DNA of 64,000 nucleotides, taken from Saccharothrix syringae (GTDB taxonomy: Bacteria; Actinomycetota; Actinomycetes; Mycobacteriales; Pseudonocardiaceae). Of the stretch, positions 7,474-15,859 are shown in pieces (position 1 is the first letter of the stretch; each line of letters opens with the position of its first letter). The stretch covers positions 8,060,001 through 8,124,000 of the forward strand of contig NZ_CP034550.1 of assembly GCF_009498035.1 (NCBI RefSeq). The letters are read 5' to 3'. The notes below the pieces were generated by a model. It made no database searches. It had not been told where the DNA came from and was given only the letters and a program-made list of their open reading frames with translations. Position numbers and translations under genes: made by a program.

Positions 7474-9202
7474 CGCAAGTCGGCGCAGGCGCTGTCGGGG
7501 AGTCCTCGGTGGGGGTTCCCTCGGCGAGGAAGCCGAAGGTGGTGCTGCCACCGGGCTGGATGGCCGCGTTCCAGGAGGTGTTGACCGCGGTGGCGGTCGA
7601 GCCGCTGGTGGTGATCCGGGTGGCCCAGTGGCTGCCGATCCGCTGGCCGGCGCCGAGCTGCCAGCTCACCCGCCAGCTGCTCGTCGGCGAGTTCTCCGGG
7701 TGGCGGACGGTGACCTCGGCGTGGAAGCCGGTGCCCCACCTGGCCACCACGCGCGTGGTCGCGGTGCACGTGCCGGCGGTGCTCTTGAAGTCGGGCAGCT
7801 CGTCGAGGGTGACGACGTCGTCGTGGTGGTAGACGCGCCGGACGAAGTCGAGCGGGTTGGTCACGCCGTCCTGGACGAACGAGCCGGACCAGGTGACGAA
7901 CCAGCCCCACCGGGCCTGGTAGGCGCGCACCAGGTCGGGGTCGGGGATGGAGCCGACCTCGCCCAGCGCGACGAGCTTGCGGTCACCGCCCAGCGCGACC
8001 AGCCGCTCGTAGGGGCCGATCACCGGGCCGTGGTCGCCCACCGGCGGGTACGAGTCCGTGCTGACCACGTCGACCACGTCGTCGCCCGGGTACCACTCGG
8101 GCGCCACGGAGTTCCACACCCAGATCAGGTTGTGCAGGCCGTGGTGGCCGACCAGGCGGTCGTGCAGCAGCCGGTAGAGCTGCTTGGCGGGCCCGGGGCC
8201 CTTGGCGCCCCACCAGAACCAGCCGCCCTCGGCCTCGTGCAGCGGTCGCCACAGCACCGGCACCTTCGCGTCGGCCAGCCGCTTGAGCTGCACGGCGATG
8301 GCGTCCACGTCGCGGATCAAGAGCTTGTAGTCGGTCGAGGTCGGATCGGCCAGCGCGGCGGCGAGGTCGAACGTGGTCGCGTCGGTGTAGAAGCCGCGCC
8401 ACCACTCCTTGCCGGGCTGGTCGACCAGGCCGCTGGGCGCGTTCCAGTGCCAGGCGAGCGTGACGACGCCGCCGCGCGCGTCCCACGCCAGGGCGTGGTC
8501 GACGTCGCGGCCGACGGTGCCCCGCTCCACGCGGCTGGGCGAGTAGTCCATCAGGTCGTAGCCGCCGACCGCGGGCGCCTTCCCCGCGTTCTGCTCGACC
8601 CAGTCGATGCTCGCCTGGTCCTGCTGGCCGGAGAGGGTCTTCACGCCGTGGTTCCGCGCGAGGTAGCGCATGAGGCCCTTGGCCTCGCGGGTGGCGGCGG
8701 GGTCGGTGAGCGCGCCGGTCACCTGGTGCGGGCCGCGGGGCGCGCTCGGGGTGACCCCGATCGCGTCGATCAGGTACCAGCCCCAGTTGTTGGTGACGGT
8801 GACGGTGTTGTCCCCCGGCCGCAGCAGCACCTTGCCCGCGCCGATCGCGGTGAAGGTCGGGTGCTCGGGGAACCGGACGTCGCCCAGGCCCGCGCCGTTG
8901 AGCGACAGCGAGGCGGTCTTGGCGCCGTACGGGGTGGCGTAGCGGATGGTCAGGTCGTGCAGGCCGCCGGGGCTGTCCGGGATGGTGACGGTCAGGGCGT
9001 CGGTGGGCTCGTCGAACCCGGCGACGTAGCCGGTGCCGGAGAAGCCCTCGACCGCCTCCTCGACGACCGTGCCGGACAGCGCGCCGTCCTCGGCCTCCAA
9101 CCAGGTCACCGGCTCCGCGACGGCCGCGGGTGCTGTTCCGGGCGCCGTCGCGGGTGCCACCAGGGCGGCCGCCATCAGCGAGACGAGCAGCGACAACCTC
9201 AC
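7463..9202 (-). CDS. Secreted GH26 beta-mannanase with CBM35 and CBM2
   Basis: A 579-residue secreted endo-beta-1,4-mannanase. The GTG at 9202 is preferred over one at 9220 because AAGGGA lies nine bases upstream and the signal peptide (MRLSLLVSLMAAALVAP) then starts cleanly. Domain order: CBM35-like module (about 30-150), GH26 barrel (about 160-465) and C-terminal CBM2 bracketed by cysteines (from Cys479). The acid/base Glu323 is in RPLHEAEGGW and the nucleophile Glu415 in ALGEVGS. It should attack mannan in plant cell walls while bound to polysaccharide through both modules. Expression is probably controlled through the palindrome at 9245-9290. Confidence 0.92.
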   Translation of the reverse strand: MRLSLLVSLMAAALVAPATAPGTAPAAVAEPVTWLEAEDGALSGTVVEEAVEGFSGTGYVAGFDEPTDALTVTIPDSPGGLHDLTIRYATPYGAKTASLSLNGAGLGDVRFPEHPTFTAIGAGKVLLRPGDNTVTVTNNWGWYLIDAIGVTPSAPRGPHQVTGALTDPAATREAKGLMRYLARNHGVKTLSGQQDQASIDWVEQNAGKAPAVGGYDLMDYSPSRVERGTVGRDVDHALAWDARGGVVTLAWHWNAPSGLVDQPGKEWWRGFYTDATTFDLAAALADPTSTDYKLLIRDVDAIAVQLKRLADAKVPVLWRPLHEAEGGWFWWGAKGPGPAKQLYRLLHDRLVGHHGLHNLIWVWNSVAPEWYPGDDVVDVVSTDSYPPVGDHGPVIGPYERLVALGGDRKLVALGEVGSIPDPDLVRAYQARWGWFVTWSGSFVQDGVTNPLDFVRRVYHHDDVVTLDELPDFKSTAGTCTATTRVVARWGTGFHAEVTVRHPENSPTSSWRVSWQLGAGQRIGSHWATRITTSGSTATAVNTSWNAAIQPGGSTTFGFLAEGTPTEDSPTAPAPTCAIG

Positions 9203-9244
9203 GTCGTCCGGTCCCTTCACCGCCGTTGGCAGGGGCGCCAGCCT

Positions 9245-9290
9245 TGCCCCCTATGCTTCTGGGAGCGCTCCCAGAAGCATAGGGGGCAAA
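9245..9290. promoter_or_regulatory. 46-bp perfect palindrome containing a CebR-type operator
   Basis: A perfect 46-base inverted repeat centred at 9267/9268. Its core is TGGGAGCGCTCCCA, identical to the binding site of the LacI-family cellulose-utilisation repressor CebR known from Streptomyces. It lies 43 bases upstream of the mannanase start. The outer arms extend the symmetry far beyond an operator, so the transcript could also fold into a hairpin that ends readthrough from the upstream SDR gene. Confidence 0.8.
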
Positions 9291-9352
9291 GTGCGCGCGG
9301 CAAAGGAGCAGTTCGCGCCCCCGCCTCACCACCCCGCCGGCCCCCTCCCCCC

Positions 9353-10246
9353 TCACCCCGCCCGGCGCCGCGCCTCCGCGAGCCCGCACAGCTCGTCGGC
9401 CACGGCCCACAGCTCCTCCTCGCGCCGCTCGTCGTACGACTCGGCCGAGGACGGCACCACTCGCCCCTTGCTGACGTACGACCCGCTGTCGCCGGGCCGC
9501 GGGCCGGCCGCCGCCTCCGCCAGCAGCCGCCCGGCCTCGGCCGGGCGGGTGGCGGCCGGGGTGGCGCTCAGGACCCGGCCGACGGCCTGGAACACCGCCC
9601 GCCCCACCGGTCCCGCGTCGCGAGCCAGGGACGTGCCGGGCACCAGGCCGGGGTTGTAGGTGTAGGCGTCCACCCCGGCGGGCAGGCGGCGCGCGAGGGC
9701 GTGCACGAGGTAGAGCACGCCGAGCTTGCTGGTGGCGTACGCGCGCCGACCGTCCCGGGCCGTGCCCTCGCGCGGCCGGGCCAGCTCGCGCGGGTCGGTC
9801 CAGCGCGGCGGCGGGACCAGGCCCAGGGAGTTGGTCCGGGGGTCGTGCACGTCGCTGCCGACCACCAGGATCCGCGCGGGCGCGGTGAAGCGGGGCAGCA
9901 GCAGGTTGAGCAGCAGGTGGTAGGCCAGCACGTTGACGCCGAAGGTCATCTCCACGCCGTCGGCGGTGCGCGCGCGGGTGGACTGCACCTGGAGCCCCGC
10001 GTTGCCCACGAACCCGGTCAGCGGCCGGTCGACCTCGGCGGCGGCGCGGCGGATGTCGGCGAACGACGCCAGGTCGCAGGTGATCTCCGAGACGTTGCGG
10101 TTGCCGGTGCGCGCGGCCAGCTCGGCGGCCAGGCCGGGGGCGCGGTTGAGCACGAGCAGGTGGCGGTCGGGGTGGTGGCGGAGCAGGTGTTCGGCGGCGT
10201 GGCGGCCCAGGCCCCGGCTCGCGCCGGTCATCAGGATGGTGGACAC
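9353..10246 (-). CDS. Short-chain dehydrogenase/reductase
   Basis: A 297-residue SDR. The nucleotide-binding motif TGASRGLG is near the N-terminus, NAG is in the usual central position (FVGNAGLQ) and the catalytic YATSK follows. A C-terminal extension and overall similarity place it with the protochlorophyllide-reductase-like/retinol-dehydrogenase-like SDRs. A GTG start at 10246 is likely because GGAGGA precedes it closely; a longer start at 10261 has no ribosome binding site. It is divergent from a TetR gene, and the shared 76-base region carries palindromes, so TetR probably represses it. The substrate is unknown. Confidence 0.8.
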   Translation of the reverse strand: MSTILMTGASRGLGRHAAEHLLRHHPDRHLLVLNRAPGLAAELAARTGNRNVSEITCDLASFADIRRAAAEVDRPLTGFVGNAGLQVQSTRARTADGVEMTFGVNVLAYHLLLNLLLPRFTAPARILVVGSDVHDPRTNSLGLVPPPRWTDPRELARPREGTARDGRRAYATSKLGVLYLVHALARRLPAGVDAYTYNPGLVPGTSLARDAGPVGRAVFQAVGRVLSATPAATRPAEAGRLLAEAAAGPRPGDSGSYVSKGRVVPSSAESYDERREEELWAVADELCGLAEARRRAG

Positions 10247-10279
10247 GGTTCCTCCAGGCATCGAGTATCAACTGGTACT

Positions 10280-10316
10280 CAGTACCGTACTGAACGGCGT
10301 GCCGGAACGCTATGCT
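10280..10316 (+). promoter_or_regulatory. TetR-type operator and leaderless promoter
   Basis: CAGTACCGTACTG (10280-10292) is a perfect 13-base palindrome, and GAGTA/TACTC arms flank it on the left (from 10263). A -10 element TATGCT lies at 10311-10316, seven bases before the GTG of the TetR gene, which suggests a leaderless transcript. The palindrome would cover the -35 region and also the divergent SDR promoter, as expected for autoregulation. Confidence 0.55.
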
Positions 10317-10322
10317 GCCCCC

Positions 10323-10919
10323 GTGCCCGAACCGACGTCCCTGCGCCACCGCAAGCAGCAGCGCGCCCGCGAGCAGATCGTGGCGGCGGCGTTCGAGCTG
10401 TTCGCCGAGCGCGGGTTCGCCGAGGTGACCGTGGCCGACATCGCCGAGCGCGCCGAGGTCGGGCGCACCACGTTCTTCCGCTACTTCGGCGACAAGCAGG
10501 AGGTCGTGTTCTCGCACGAGGAGGAACTGATCTCGGGCCTGCTGGACCGGCACCGCGACCTGCCCCCGCCGACCGACCTGGCCGACGCGGTCGCCCAGCT
10601 GCACCCCGTCGTGGTGGCCATCTGCGAGGAGATGACCGCCGACCCCGCCCACTACCGGCAGCACGAGGCGCTGCTGCGGGACAACCCCGAGCTGCGCGAC
10701 CGGGCGGCCCGCAAGTCCGACCGGGTGGTGGAGGCCCTGCGCACCGACCTCCTGACCCGGGGCACCCCACCCCCGGTGGCCGAACTGGCCTCCCAGATCG
10801 CCCTGGCGTGCTACCGGGCCGGCCACCGAGCGGCAGGCGACGACCCGTCAGCCCTCCCCGCCGCCGTCCACACCGCCTTCACCCACCTGCGCGCCCTGAC
10901 CCACCCACCCCACCCCTGA
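10323..10919 (+). CDS. TetR-family transcriptional regulator
   Basis: A 198-residue regulator. The N-terminal helix-turn-helix is classic (RAREQIVAAAFELFAERGF, then VTVADIAERAEVGRTTFFRYF), and a variable ligand-binding half follows, ending in the Pro/His-rich tail THPPHP. The GTG start is chosen because it begins the recognisable domain and follows a -10 box by seven bases. It is divergent from the SDR gene and probably controls both genes through the palindrome at 10280-10292. The inducer is unknown. Confidence 0.88.
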   Translation: MPEPTSLRHRKQQRAREQIVAAAFELFAERGFAEVTVADIAERAEVGRTTFFRYFGDKQEVVFSHEEELISGLLDRHRDLPPPTDLADAVAQLHPVVVAICEEMTADPAHYRQHEALLRDNPELRDRAARKSDRVVEALRTDLLTRGTPPPVAELASQIALACYRAGHRAAGDDPSALPAAVHTAFTHLRALTHPPHP

Positions 10920-11089
10920 CCCCGCGCGAGTCGAACCTCCAGCACCCCCGAGTTCAACGTTCGGAAACGGCGAACTCCACGTTCAGGCACACGGCAGCGT
11001 GCGTGAACGTGGAGTTCGGGGGTGCTGAACGTAGAACTCGGGGGTGCTGAGCGTTCGACTCGCGGGGTCTGGAGGTTCGACTCGCGGGG
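10920..11089. terminator. 170-bp nested inverted repeat between convergent genes
   Basis: Three successive left arms pair with three right arms in reverse order. CGCGAGTCGAACCTCCAG (10925-10942) pairs with 11069-11086, a 22-base arm at 10941-10962 pairs with 11027-11048 with one mismatch, and CGAACTCCACGTTCA (10971-10985) pairs with 11003-11017. The region lies exactly between the TetR stop and the hisG stop, so it probably works as a bidirectional terminator, although it is far larger than usual. Confidence 0.7.
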
Positions 11090-11953
11090 TTAGATGCGGC
11101 AGGTGTCCAGGGAGCTGACCAGGATGGCGCGGGCGCCCACGCGCCACAGCTCGTCCATGATGAACGGGGCGTCGTCGCGCGGCACGAGGGAGCGCACCGC
11201 GACCCAGCCCTCGCGGGCCAGCGGCGAGACGGTGGGCGACTCGATGCCGGGGACCAGCTTGAACGCCTCCTCCTGCGCCTCGACCGGGCAGTCGAAGTCG
11301 AGGATCACGTAGCGGCGGGCGATCAGCACGCCCTGGAGCCGCCGGTGCAGGATCTCCACCGCGCGCACCGCGTTCGGCGTGTCGGCGACGGTGTCGCCCT
11401 GGATCAGCACGGCCTCGGACTTCAGGATCGGCTTGCCGAACGTCTCCAGGCCCGAGGTCTTCAGCGTGATGCCGGTCTCCACCACGTCGGCGATCGCGTC
11501 GGCCACGCCCAGCTCGACGGCCGTCTCCACCGCGCCGTCCAGCCGCACCAGGTGCGCCTTGATGTCCAGGTCGTTCAGGTGCTGCTCGACCAGGTTCGGG
11601 TAGCTGGTGGCGATCCGCTTGCCCGCCAGCCCGGTCGCGTCGGAGATGGTGCCGGGCCGGGACGCGAAGTAGAACTTCGCCCGCCCGAACCCCAGCGGCA
11701 GGATCTCCTTCGCCGACACCGTCGAATCCAGCAGCAAGTCGCGGCCGGTGATGCCGACGTCCAACGAACCCTCGCCCACGTACACCGCGATGTCGCGGGG
11801 CCGCAGGAAAAAGAACTGCACATCATTTGCCGGGTCCGCCACGATCAGCTCACGGCCGGACCTGTTCACCCGGTAGCCCGCTTCGGCCAGCATTTGGGCC
11901 GCGGGAGCACTCAACGAACCCTTGTTGGGCAGGGCGAAGCGAAGAGGAGCCAT
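11090..11953 (-). CDS. hisG: ATP phosphoribosyltransferase (long form)
   Basis: This enzyme catalyses the first step of histidine synthesis, joining ATP and PRPP. The protein is 287 residues, the length of the long HisG form with a C-terminal ACT-like histidine-sensing domain, so it needs no HisZ. Visible landmarks are LRFALPNKGSL at the N-terminus, YVGEGSLDVGITGRDLL and the C-terminal VRSLVPRDDAPFIMDELW. Actinomycetes usually place hisE directly upstream. Here the upstream neighbour is an unrelated acyltransferase, so hisE must be elsewhere. The gene ends in the large inverted repeat. Confidence 0.96.
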   Translation of the reverse strand: MAPLRFALPNKGSLSAPAAQMLAEAGYRVNRSGRELIVADPANDVQFFFLRPRDIAVYVGEGSLDVGITGRDLLLDSTVSAKEILPLGFGRAKFYFASRPGTISDATGLAGKRIATSYPNLVEQHLNDLDIKAHLVRLDGAVETAVELGVADAIADVVETGITLKTSGLETFGKPILKSEAVLIQGDTVADTPNAVRAVEILHRRLQGVLIARRYVILDFDCPVEAQEEAFKLVPGIESPTVSPLAREGWVAVRSLVPRDDAPFIMDELWRVGARAILVSSLDTCRI

Positions 11954-12117
11954 GGCCCGCAGTCTCCCACACCGGCTGCCGCCTCCCCGTTCCGGGTATG
12001 CCCTGGTGTCCCACGGTGTGGAAACCGGGCGACCCGCCCACCAGGTGAGCGCTCCGCGACTTTCCGAGCCGATTCACGAAAAAGCGTGAAATATCCTCCG
12101 GACATTTCACCGGTAGG

Positions 12118-13245
12118 TCAGAAGAACTTCGCCGCACGCGTCCGCGAGGTGAGCAACCAGCCCGCCGCGAACGACACCGCGATCGCCGCCGCGGCGACCA
12201 GGAACGCCTTCACCTCCGCCGGGAGCGGCAGCGGCCTGGCCGCGACCGCGAGCAGCACCAGCACCGGTCCCTGGACGACGAACGCCGCGAACGCACCGCG
12301 CGCCAGCCCCGTCGCCAGCGGCCCGTCCCGCGTGAGCCGCCGCTGCGCCCAGCCCAGCAGCCACACCGACCCGCCGACCACCAGCACCGCCTCCACCGCG
12401 GCGAACAGCAGCGCCTGCCACCGCCACCCGCCCAGGAACGGCCCGGCCTGCCCGGCGGGGTCCGACACGCCCAGGGCCACCGCGAGCACCGGCACGCCCA
12501 GCGCGGTCAGCAGCGCCACCACGCGGCTGCCGCGCCACACCCGTTCCGGCACCCGCTCGGCCAGCCCGGCCCGCGCGCCCGCGATGCCCAGCCCGAACAT
12601 CGCCACGAGCTGCGGCCACCACCACACGTGCAGGTCGCCCACCTGCCCGCTGCGCGCGGGCACCCACAGCCGCACCGCGAACGTGCTCACCACGACCCCC
12701 GCGGTGACCGCCGCGAGGTGCCCGCCGGTGATCGCCAGCGGCTCCGGGCGCGGCCGGCCGACCACCGCGTAGACCAGCGAGAACAGCAGCAGGACCGCCA
12801 CGAACCACAGCGAGCCGGAGTCCAGCGGCGGGTCGCGGTGGGTGAACACCCACCAGGGCGACACGCGGTGCCCGGCCGCGCGGTAGGCCACCCACAGCGC
12901 CAGCGGCCACACCAGCAGCGCCGAGGCCGCGAACGGCACGCCTAACCGCACCAGGCGTTCCCGGGCGAACCGGGCGGCGCCCTTGCGCGCCAGCGACGAC
13001 GGGGTGAACAGCCCCGACAGCAGGTAGAAGGTGCCCATCAGGAACAGCCCTGAGGGGCCGACGACCGCGGCCAGCACGGCCTCGGAAAGGGGCCGGAAGG
13101 TGACCTCGTTGACCTCGTCGTACGGCCACCCGCCCACCGCCGAGTAGCCCAGCAGGGCGTGGCCGCCGATCACCCACGCGACCAGCAGCACCTTCAGGTT
13201 GTCCACCGCGGCCAGCCGGGACCGCTCCCCCACCTCTGCGGTCAT
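12118..13245 (-). CDS. Membrane acyltransferase (acyltransferase 3 family)
   Basis: A 375-residue integral membrane protein with about ten hydrophobic segments. Residues 10-30 hold the family signature (LAAVDNLKVLLVAWVIGGHALLGY, with the conserved His), followed by TFYLLSGLF and a conserved arginine cluster (RFARERLVRLGVPF). PF01757 members transfer acyl groups to sugars, antibiotics or cell-wall polymers at the membrane. The acceptor is not identifiable. It appears to be a single-gene unit between GNAT and hisG. The last residues (SRTRAAKFF) are cytoplasmic and basic. Confidence 0.85.
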   Translation of the reverse strand: MTAEVGERSRLAAVDNLKVLLVAWVIGGHALLGYSAVGGWPYDEVNEVTFRPLSEAVLAAVVGPSGLFLMGTFYLLSGLFTPSSLARKGAARFARERLVRLGVPFAASALLVWPLALWVAYRAAGHRVSPWWVFTHRDPPLDSGSLWFVAVLLLFSLVYAVVGRPRPEPLAITGGHLAAVTAGVVVSTFAVRLWVPARSGQVGDLHVWWWPQLVAMFGLGIAGARAGLAERVPERVWRGSRVVALLTALGVPVLAVALGVSDPAGQAGPFLGGWRWQALLFAAVEAVLVVGGSVWLLGWAQRRLTRDGPLATGLARGAFAAFVVQGPVLVLLAVAARPLPLPAEVKAFLVAAAAIAVSFAAGWLLTSRTRAAKFF

Positions 13246-13284
13246 GTGCCCACGGTAGTACCGGGGGCGCCGCCGGGGACCGGG

Positions 13285-13989
13285 TCAGCCGCCGTTGGAC
13301 CACCAGGTGGCCTCGGTGACGACGGAGAAGCCGAGCGAGTCGTACAGCGGCCGGCCGGGCCGGGCGGCGGTCAGCGTCATCGGCACCGGGAACTGGTTGA
13401 GCACGGCGTGCATCAGCGCACGTCCAACGCCGCGCGAGCGGTGCTCGGGCAGGGTGGTCACCCAGTACACCCCGCCCACGCCGTCGGCGACGATGGTCAG
13501 GCACGCGCCCGCGGGCCGGCCGTCCCGCCACGCCAGGTGCGCGTGGCACCACCCGGTGTCGAGCAGCGCGGCGGGCAGGGCACCGCCGACGGGGAAGCCG
13601 GGCACCGGGAAGCCGTCGACCACGACCCGCTCGACGACGGCCAGTTCCGCCGCGGTGCGCGCGGGCGTGACCTCCAGCGCCGGCTCGGGCAGCGGTCCGG
13701 GCTCGCGGACCATGACGGGCATGTGGCGGGCGGTGAGGTCGAGCGCCGCGCCGTCGACGGTGCCGTAGGAGTCCTCGACCAGCACGCGGGCCTCGGCGCG
13801 CTTGACCAGCAGGTTCAGCTCGGCGAGGTCGTCGGCGTCGAGGTCGGGCCGCCGCACCAGCACGCGGAGCAGCGTGGGGCCCCGCATGGCGAGGAAACCG
13901 GGGCGCTCGACCAGCTCGTGCCCGCGGGCGCGGGCCAGGGTGGTGGTCAGGACGGCGGCGTTGCTCACGGCCAGGTGCAAGGCGGACAT
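13285..13989 (-). CDS. GNAT-family N-acetyltransferase
   Basis: A 234-residue protein with a C-terminal GNAT domain. The acetyl-CoA pyrophosphate loop is HRSRGVGRAL, preceded by the strand VYWVTTLPE and followed by LYDSLGFSVV, as in the family. The N-terminal half (about 1-110) is diverged and could be a second, degenerate GNAT fold. The ATG at 13989 is preferred over an upstream GTG (14007) because the protein pattern starts there, but no clear Shine-Dalgarno site decides it. The substrate is unknown. Confidence 0.8.
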   Translation of the reverse strand: MSALHLAVSNAAVLTTTLARARGHELVERPGFLAMRGPTLLRVLVRRPDLDADDLAELNLLVKRAEARVLVEDSYGTVDGAALDLTARHMPVMVREPGPLPEPALEVTPARTAAELAVVERVVVDGFPVPGFPVGGALPAALLDTGWCHAHLAWRDGRPAGACLTIVADGVGGVYWVTTLPEHRSRGVGRALMHAVLNQFPVPMTLTAARPGRPLYDSLGFSVVTEATWWSNGG

Positions 13990-14008
13990 GATCGGCACCC
14001 TATGCACG

Positions 14009-14053
14009 ACCGGGGCGGGCGGTCAGGTCAATTCCCCGACCGCCCGCCCCGGT
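14009..14053 (-). terminator. Rho-independent-type hairpin
   Basis: Perfect 16-base arms (14009-14024 and 14038-14053) enclose a 13-base loop. It lies 9 bases beyond the FMN reductase stop, so it should end the oxidoreductase transcript. There is no long U-tract, as is common in high-GC actinomycetes. Confidence 0.75.
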
Positions 14054-14061
14054 ACCCGGCG

Positions 14062-14649
14062 CTAGGACCGAGCCCGGGACGCCAGGAGCTGGTCGAACGG
14101 CACGAAGTCCTCGGTCGGCCGGGCCGCCGGCGGGCGTCCCGCCAGCAGGTCGGCCAGCTCGCCGCCGGCGCGCTCGATCCGCGCCGGCAGCCCCTCGGCG
14201 CCCCAGTCCGACGAGGCCGCGTACACCCCGGTCGGCACGACGACCGCCCGCAGGTAGGCGAACAGCGGCCGCACGGCGTGGTCGAGCACCAGGGAGTGCC
14301 GCTCGGTGCCGCCGGTGGCCCCGATCAGCACCGGCTTCCCGACCAGGGAGTCCGGGTCCAGCACGTCCACGAACGACTTGAACAGCCCGCTGTAGGACGC
14401 GTTGAACGTCGGCGTCACCGCGATCAGCGCGTCGGCGCCGACCACGTCCTGCACCGCCGCGCGCAGCCGCGCGCCGGGGAACCCGGTGACCAGGTTGTCG
14501 GCCACGTCCCGGGCCAGGTCGCGCAGCTGCACGGTGCGCACCTCCAGCCCGGGCACGCGGGCCGACACCGCGCCGGCCAGCCGGGTCGCCAGCAGCTCGC
14601 TGGACGAGGGCGAGCCCAGGCCCGCGTGCACCACCGCGAGCGAGGTCAT
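14062..14649 (-). CDS. NADPH-dependent FMN reductase
   Basis: A 195-residue flavodoxin-fold reductase of the CE1759/SsuE type. The N-terminal phosphate-binding segment is HAGLGSPSSSELLATRLA, and the flavin-binding loop TPTFNASYSGLFKSFVDVLD is characteristic of these reductases; LIGATGGTERH is a further family block. It overlaps the upstream luciferase-like oxidoreductase gene by ATGA, so translation is coupled. It should supply reduced FMN to that enzyme and perhaps to the DszC-like flavoprotein encoded divergently. Confidence 0.87.
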   Translation of the reverse strand: MTSLAVVHAGLGSPSSSELLATRLAGAVSARVPGLEVRTVQLRDLARDVADNLVTGFPGARLRAAVQDVVGADALIAVTPTFNASYSGLFKSFVDVLDPDSLVGKPVLIGATGGTERHSLVLDHAVRPLFAYLRAVVVPTGVYAASSDWGAEGLPARIERAGGELADLLAGRPPAARPTEDFVPFDQLLASRARS

Positions 14650-15728
14650 CGCACGTCCGCCTTCCTCGCCGCGAGCAGCGAGCCGTGGGTGGGGGCGTCC
14701 GGCACGTCGGCCGGGCGGCCGGCGGCGAACTCGCGCCGCAGGGTGGGCAGGATTTCGCCGAGCTGGTCGAGCTGCTCCAGCACGGTCTTCAGCGGCAGGC
14801 CGGCGTGGTCGATCAGGAACAGCTGCCGCTGGTAGTCGCCGAAGTGCTCGCGGAAGGACAGCGTCTTGTCGATGACCTGCTGCGGGCTGCCGACGGTCAG
14901 CGGCGTCTGCTCGGTGAACTCCTCCAGCGACGGCCCGTGCCCGTAGACCGGGGCGTTGTCGAAGTAGGGCCGGAACTCGCGCACCGCGTCCTGGGAGTTG
15001 GGGCGCATGAAGAACTGGCCGCCGAGGCCGACGATGGCCTGGTGCGCGGCGCCGTGCCCGTGGTGCTCGTAGCGCTCGCGGTAGAAGTTGATCAGCCGCT
15101 GGAAGTGCTCCTTGGGCCAGAAGATGTGGTTGGCGAAGAAGCCGTCGCCGTAGTAGGCGGCCTGCTCGGCGATCTGCGGGCTGCGGATCGACCCGTGCCA
15201 CACGAACGGCGGCACGTCGTCGAGCGGGCGCGGCGTGGAGGTGAACGACTGGAGCGGCGTGCGGTGCTTGCCCTGCCAGTCCACGACGTCCTCGCGCCAC
15301 AGCTTGTGCAGCAGGGCGTAGTTCTCGATGGCGAGGTCGATGCCGTCGCGGATGTCCTTGCCGAACCAGGGATAGACGGGGGCGGTGTTGCCCCGGCCCA
15401 TCATCAGGTCCACCCGGCCGTCGGCCAGGTGCTGGAGCATCGCGAAGTCCTCGGCGATCTTCACCGGGTCGTTCGTGGTGATCAGGGTGGTGGAGGTGGA
15501 CAGGATCAGCCGCTCGGTCCGGGCGGCGATCCAGCCGAGCATGGTGGTGGGCGAGGACGGCACGAACGGGCGGTTGTGGTGCTCGCCGGTCGCGAACACG
15601 TCCAGGCCGACCTCCTCGGCCTTCAACGCGATCGTGACCATGGCCTTGATGCGCTCGGCCTCGGTCGGCGTCCGGCCCGTGGTGGGGTCGGGCGTCACGT
15701 CGCCCACGGTGAAGACACCGAACTGCAT
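14646..15728 (-). CDS. LLM-class flavin-dependent oxidoreductase
   Basis: A 360-residue bacterial-luciferase-like TIM barrel, close to the CE1758 type. Landmarks are LDVFATGEHHNRPF, LILSTSTTLITTNDPVKIAEDFA, the substrate/flavin region DLMMGRGNTAPVYPWFG and the C-terminal NVDG-equivalent segment around FLIDHAGLPLKTV. It uses reduced flavin, most likely from the FMN reductase with which it overlaps by four bases. GAGGAG lies six bases ahead of the start. The divergent promoter contains a MarR-like site. Confidence 0.88.
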   Translation of the reverse strand: MQFGVFTVGDVTPDPTTGRTPTEAERIKAMVTIALKAEEVGLDVFATGEHHNRPFVPSSPTTMLGWIAARTERLILSTSTTLITTNDPVKIAEDFAMLQHLADGRVDLMMGRGNTAPVYPWFGKDIRDGIDLAIENYALLHKLWREDVVDWQGKHRTPLQSFTSTPRPLDDVPPFVWHGSIRSPQIAEQAAYYGDGFFANHIFWPKEHFQRLINFYRERYEHHGHGAAHQAIVGLGGQFFMRPNSQDAVREFRPYFDNAPVYGHGPSLEEFTEQTPLTVGSPQQVIDKTLSFREHFGDYQRQLFLIDHAGLPLKTVLEQLDQLGEILPTLRREFAAGRPADVPDAPTHGSLLAARKADVR

Positions 15729-15742
15729 GACCGCTCCTCAAG

Positions 15743-15760
15743 TAGTTGCATTCTCAACTA
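15743..15760. promoter_or_regulatory. Predicted MarR-type operator
   Basis: TAGTTG and CAACTA are separated by six bases, giving an 18-base AT-rich dyad in otherwise GC-rich DNA. It matches the shape of MarR/SlyA operators. It lies 15 bases upstream of the luciferase-like gene and also upstream of the divergent flavoprotein gene, so it could control both. No MarR gene is present in the window. Confidence 0.6.
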
Positions 15761-15859
15761 TCCGTCTCAACCGTACCCGGTGAGTGGCTATTCCGTGCTT
15801 GCCGGGTGGCGTGGCCCACGCCAAGGTTGGGGATCGACACCGAGCTGGGGGAGGGTGCG

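Noticed and set aside
5140..7551. 803-codon minus-strand frame
   Set aside because: It is antisense to the GGDEF-EAL and methyltransferase genes, whose domains are clear, and has shadow-type composition.
11090..11953. A histidine operon around hisG
   Set aside because: No other his gene is adjacent; hisE is not next to it in this window.
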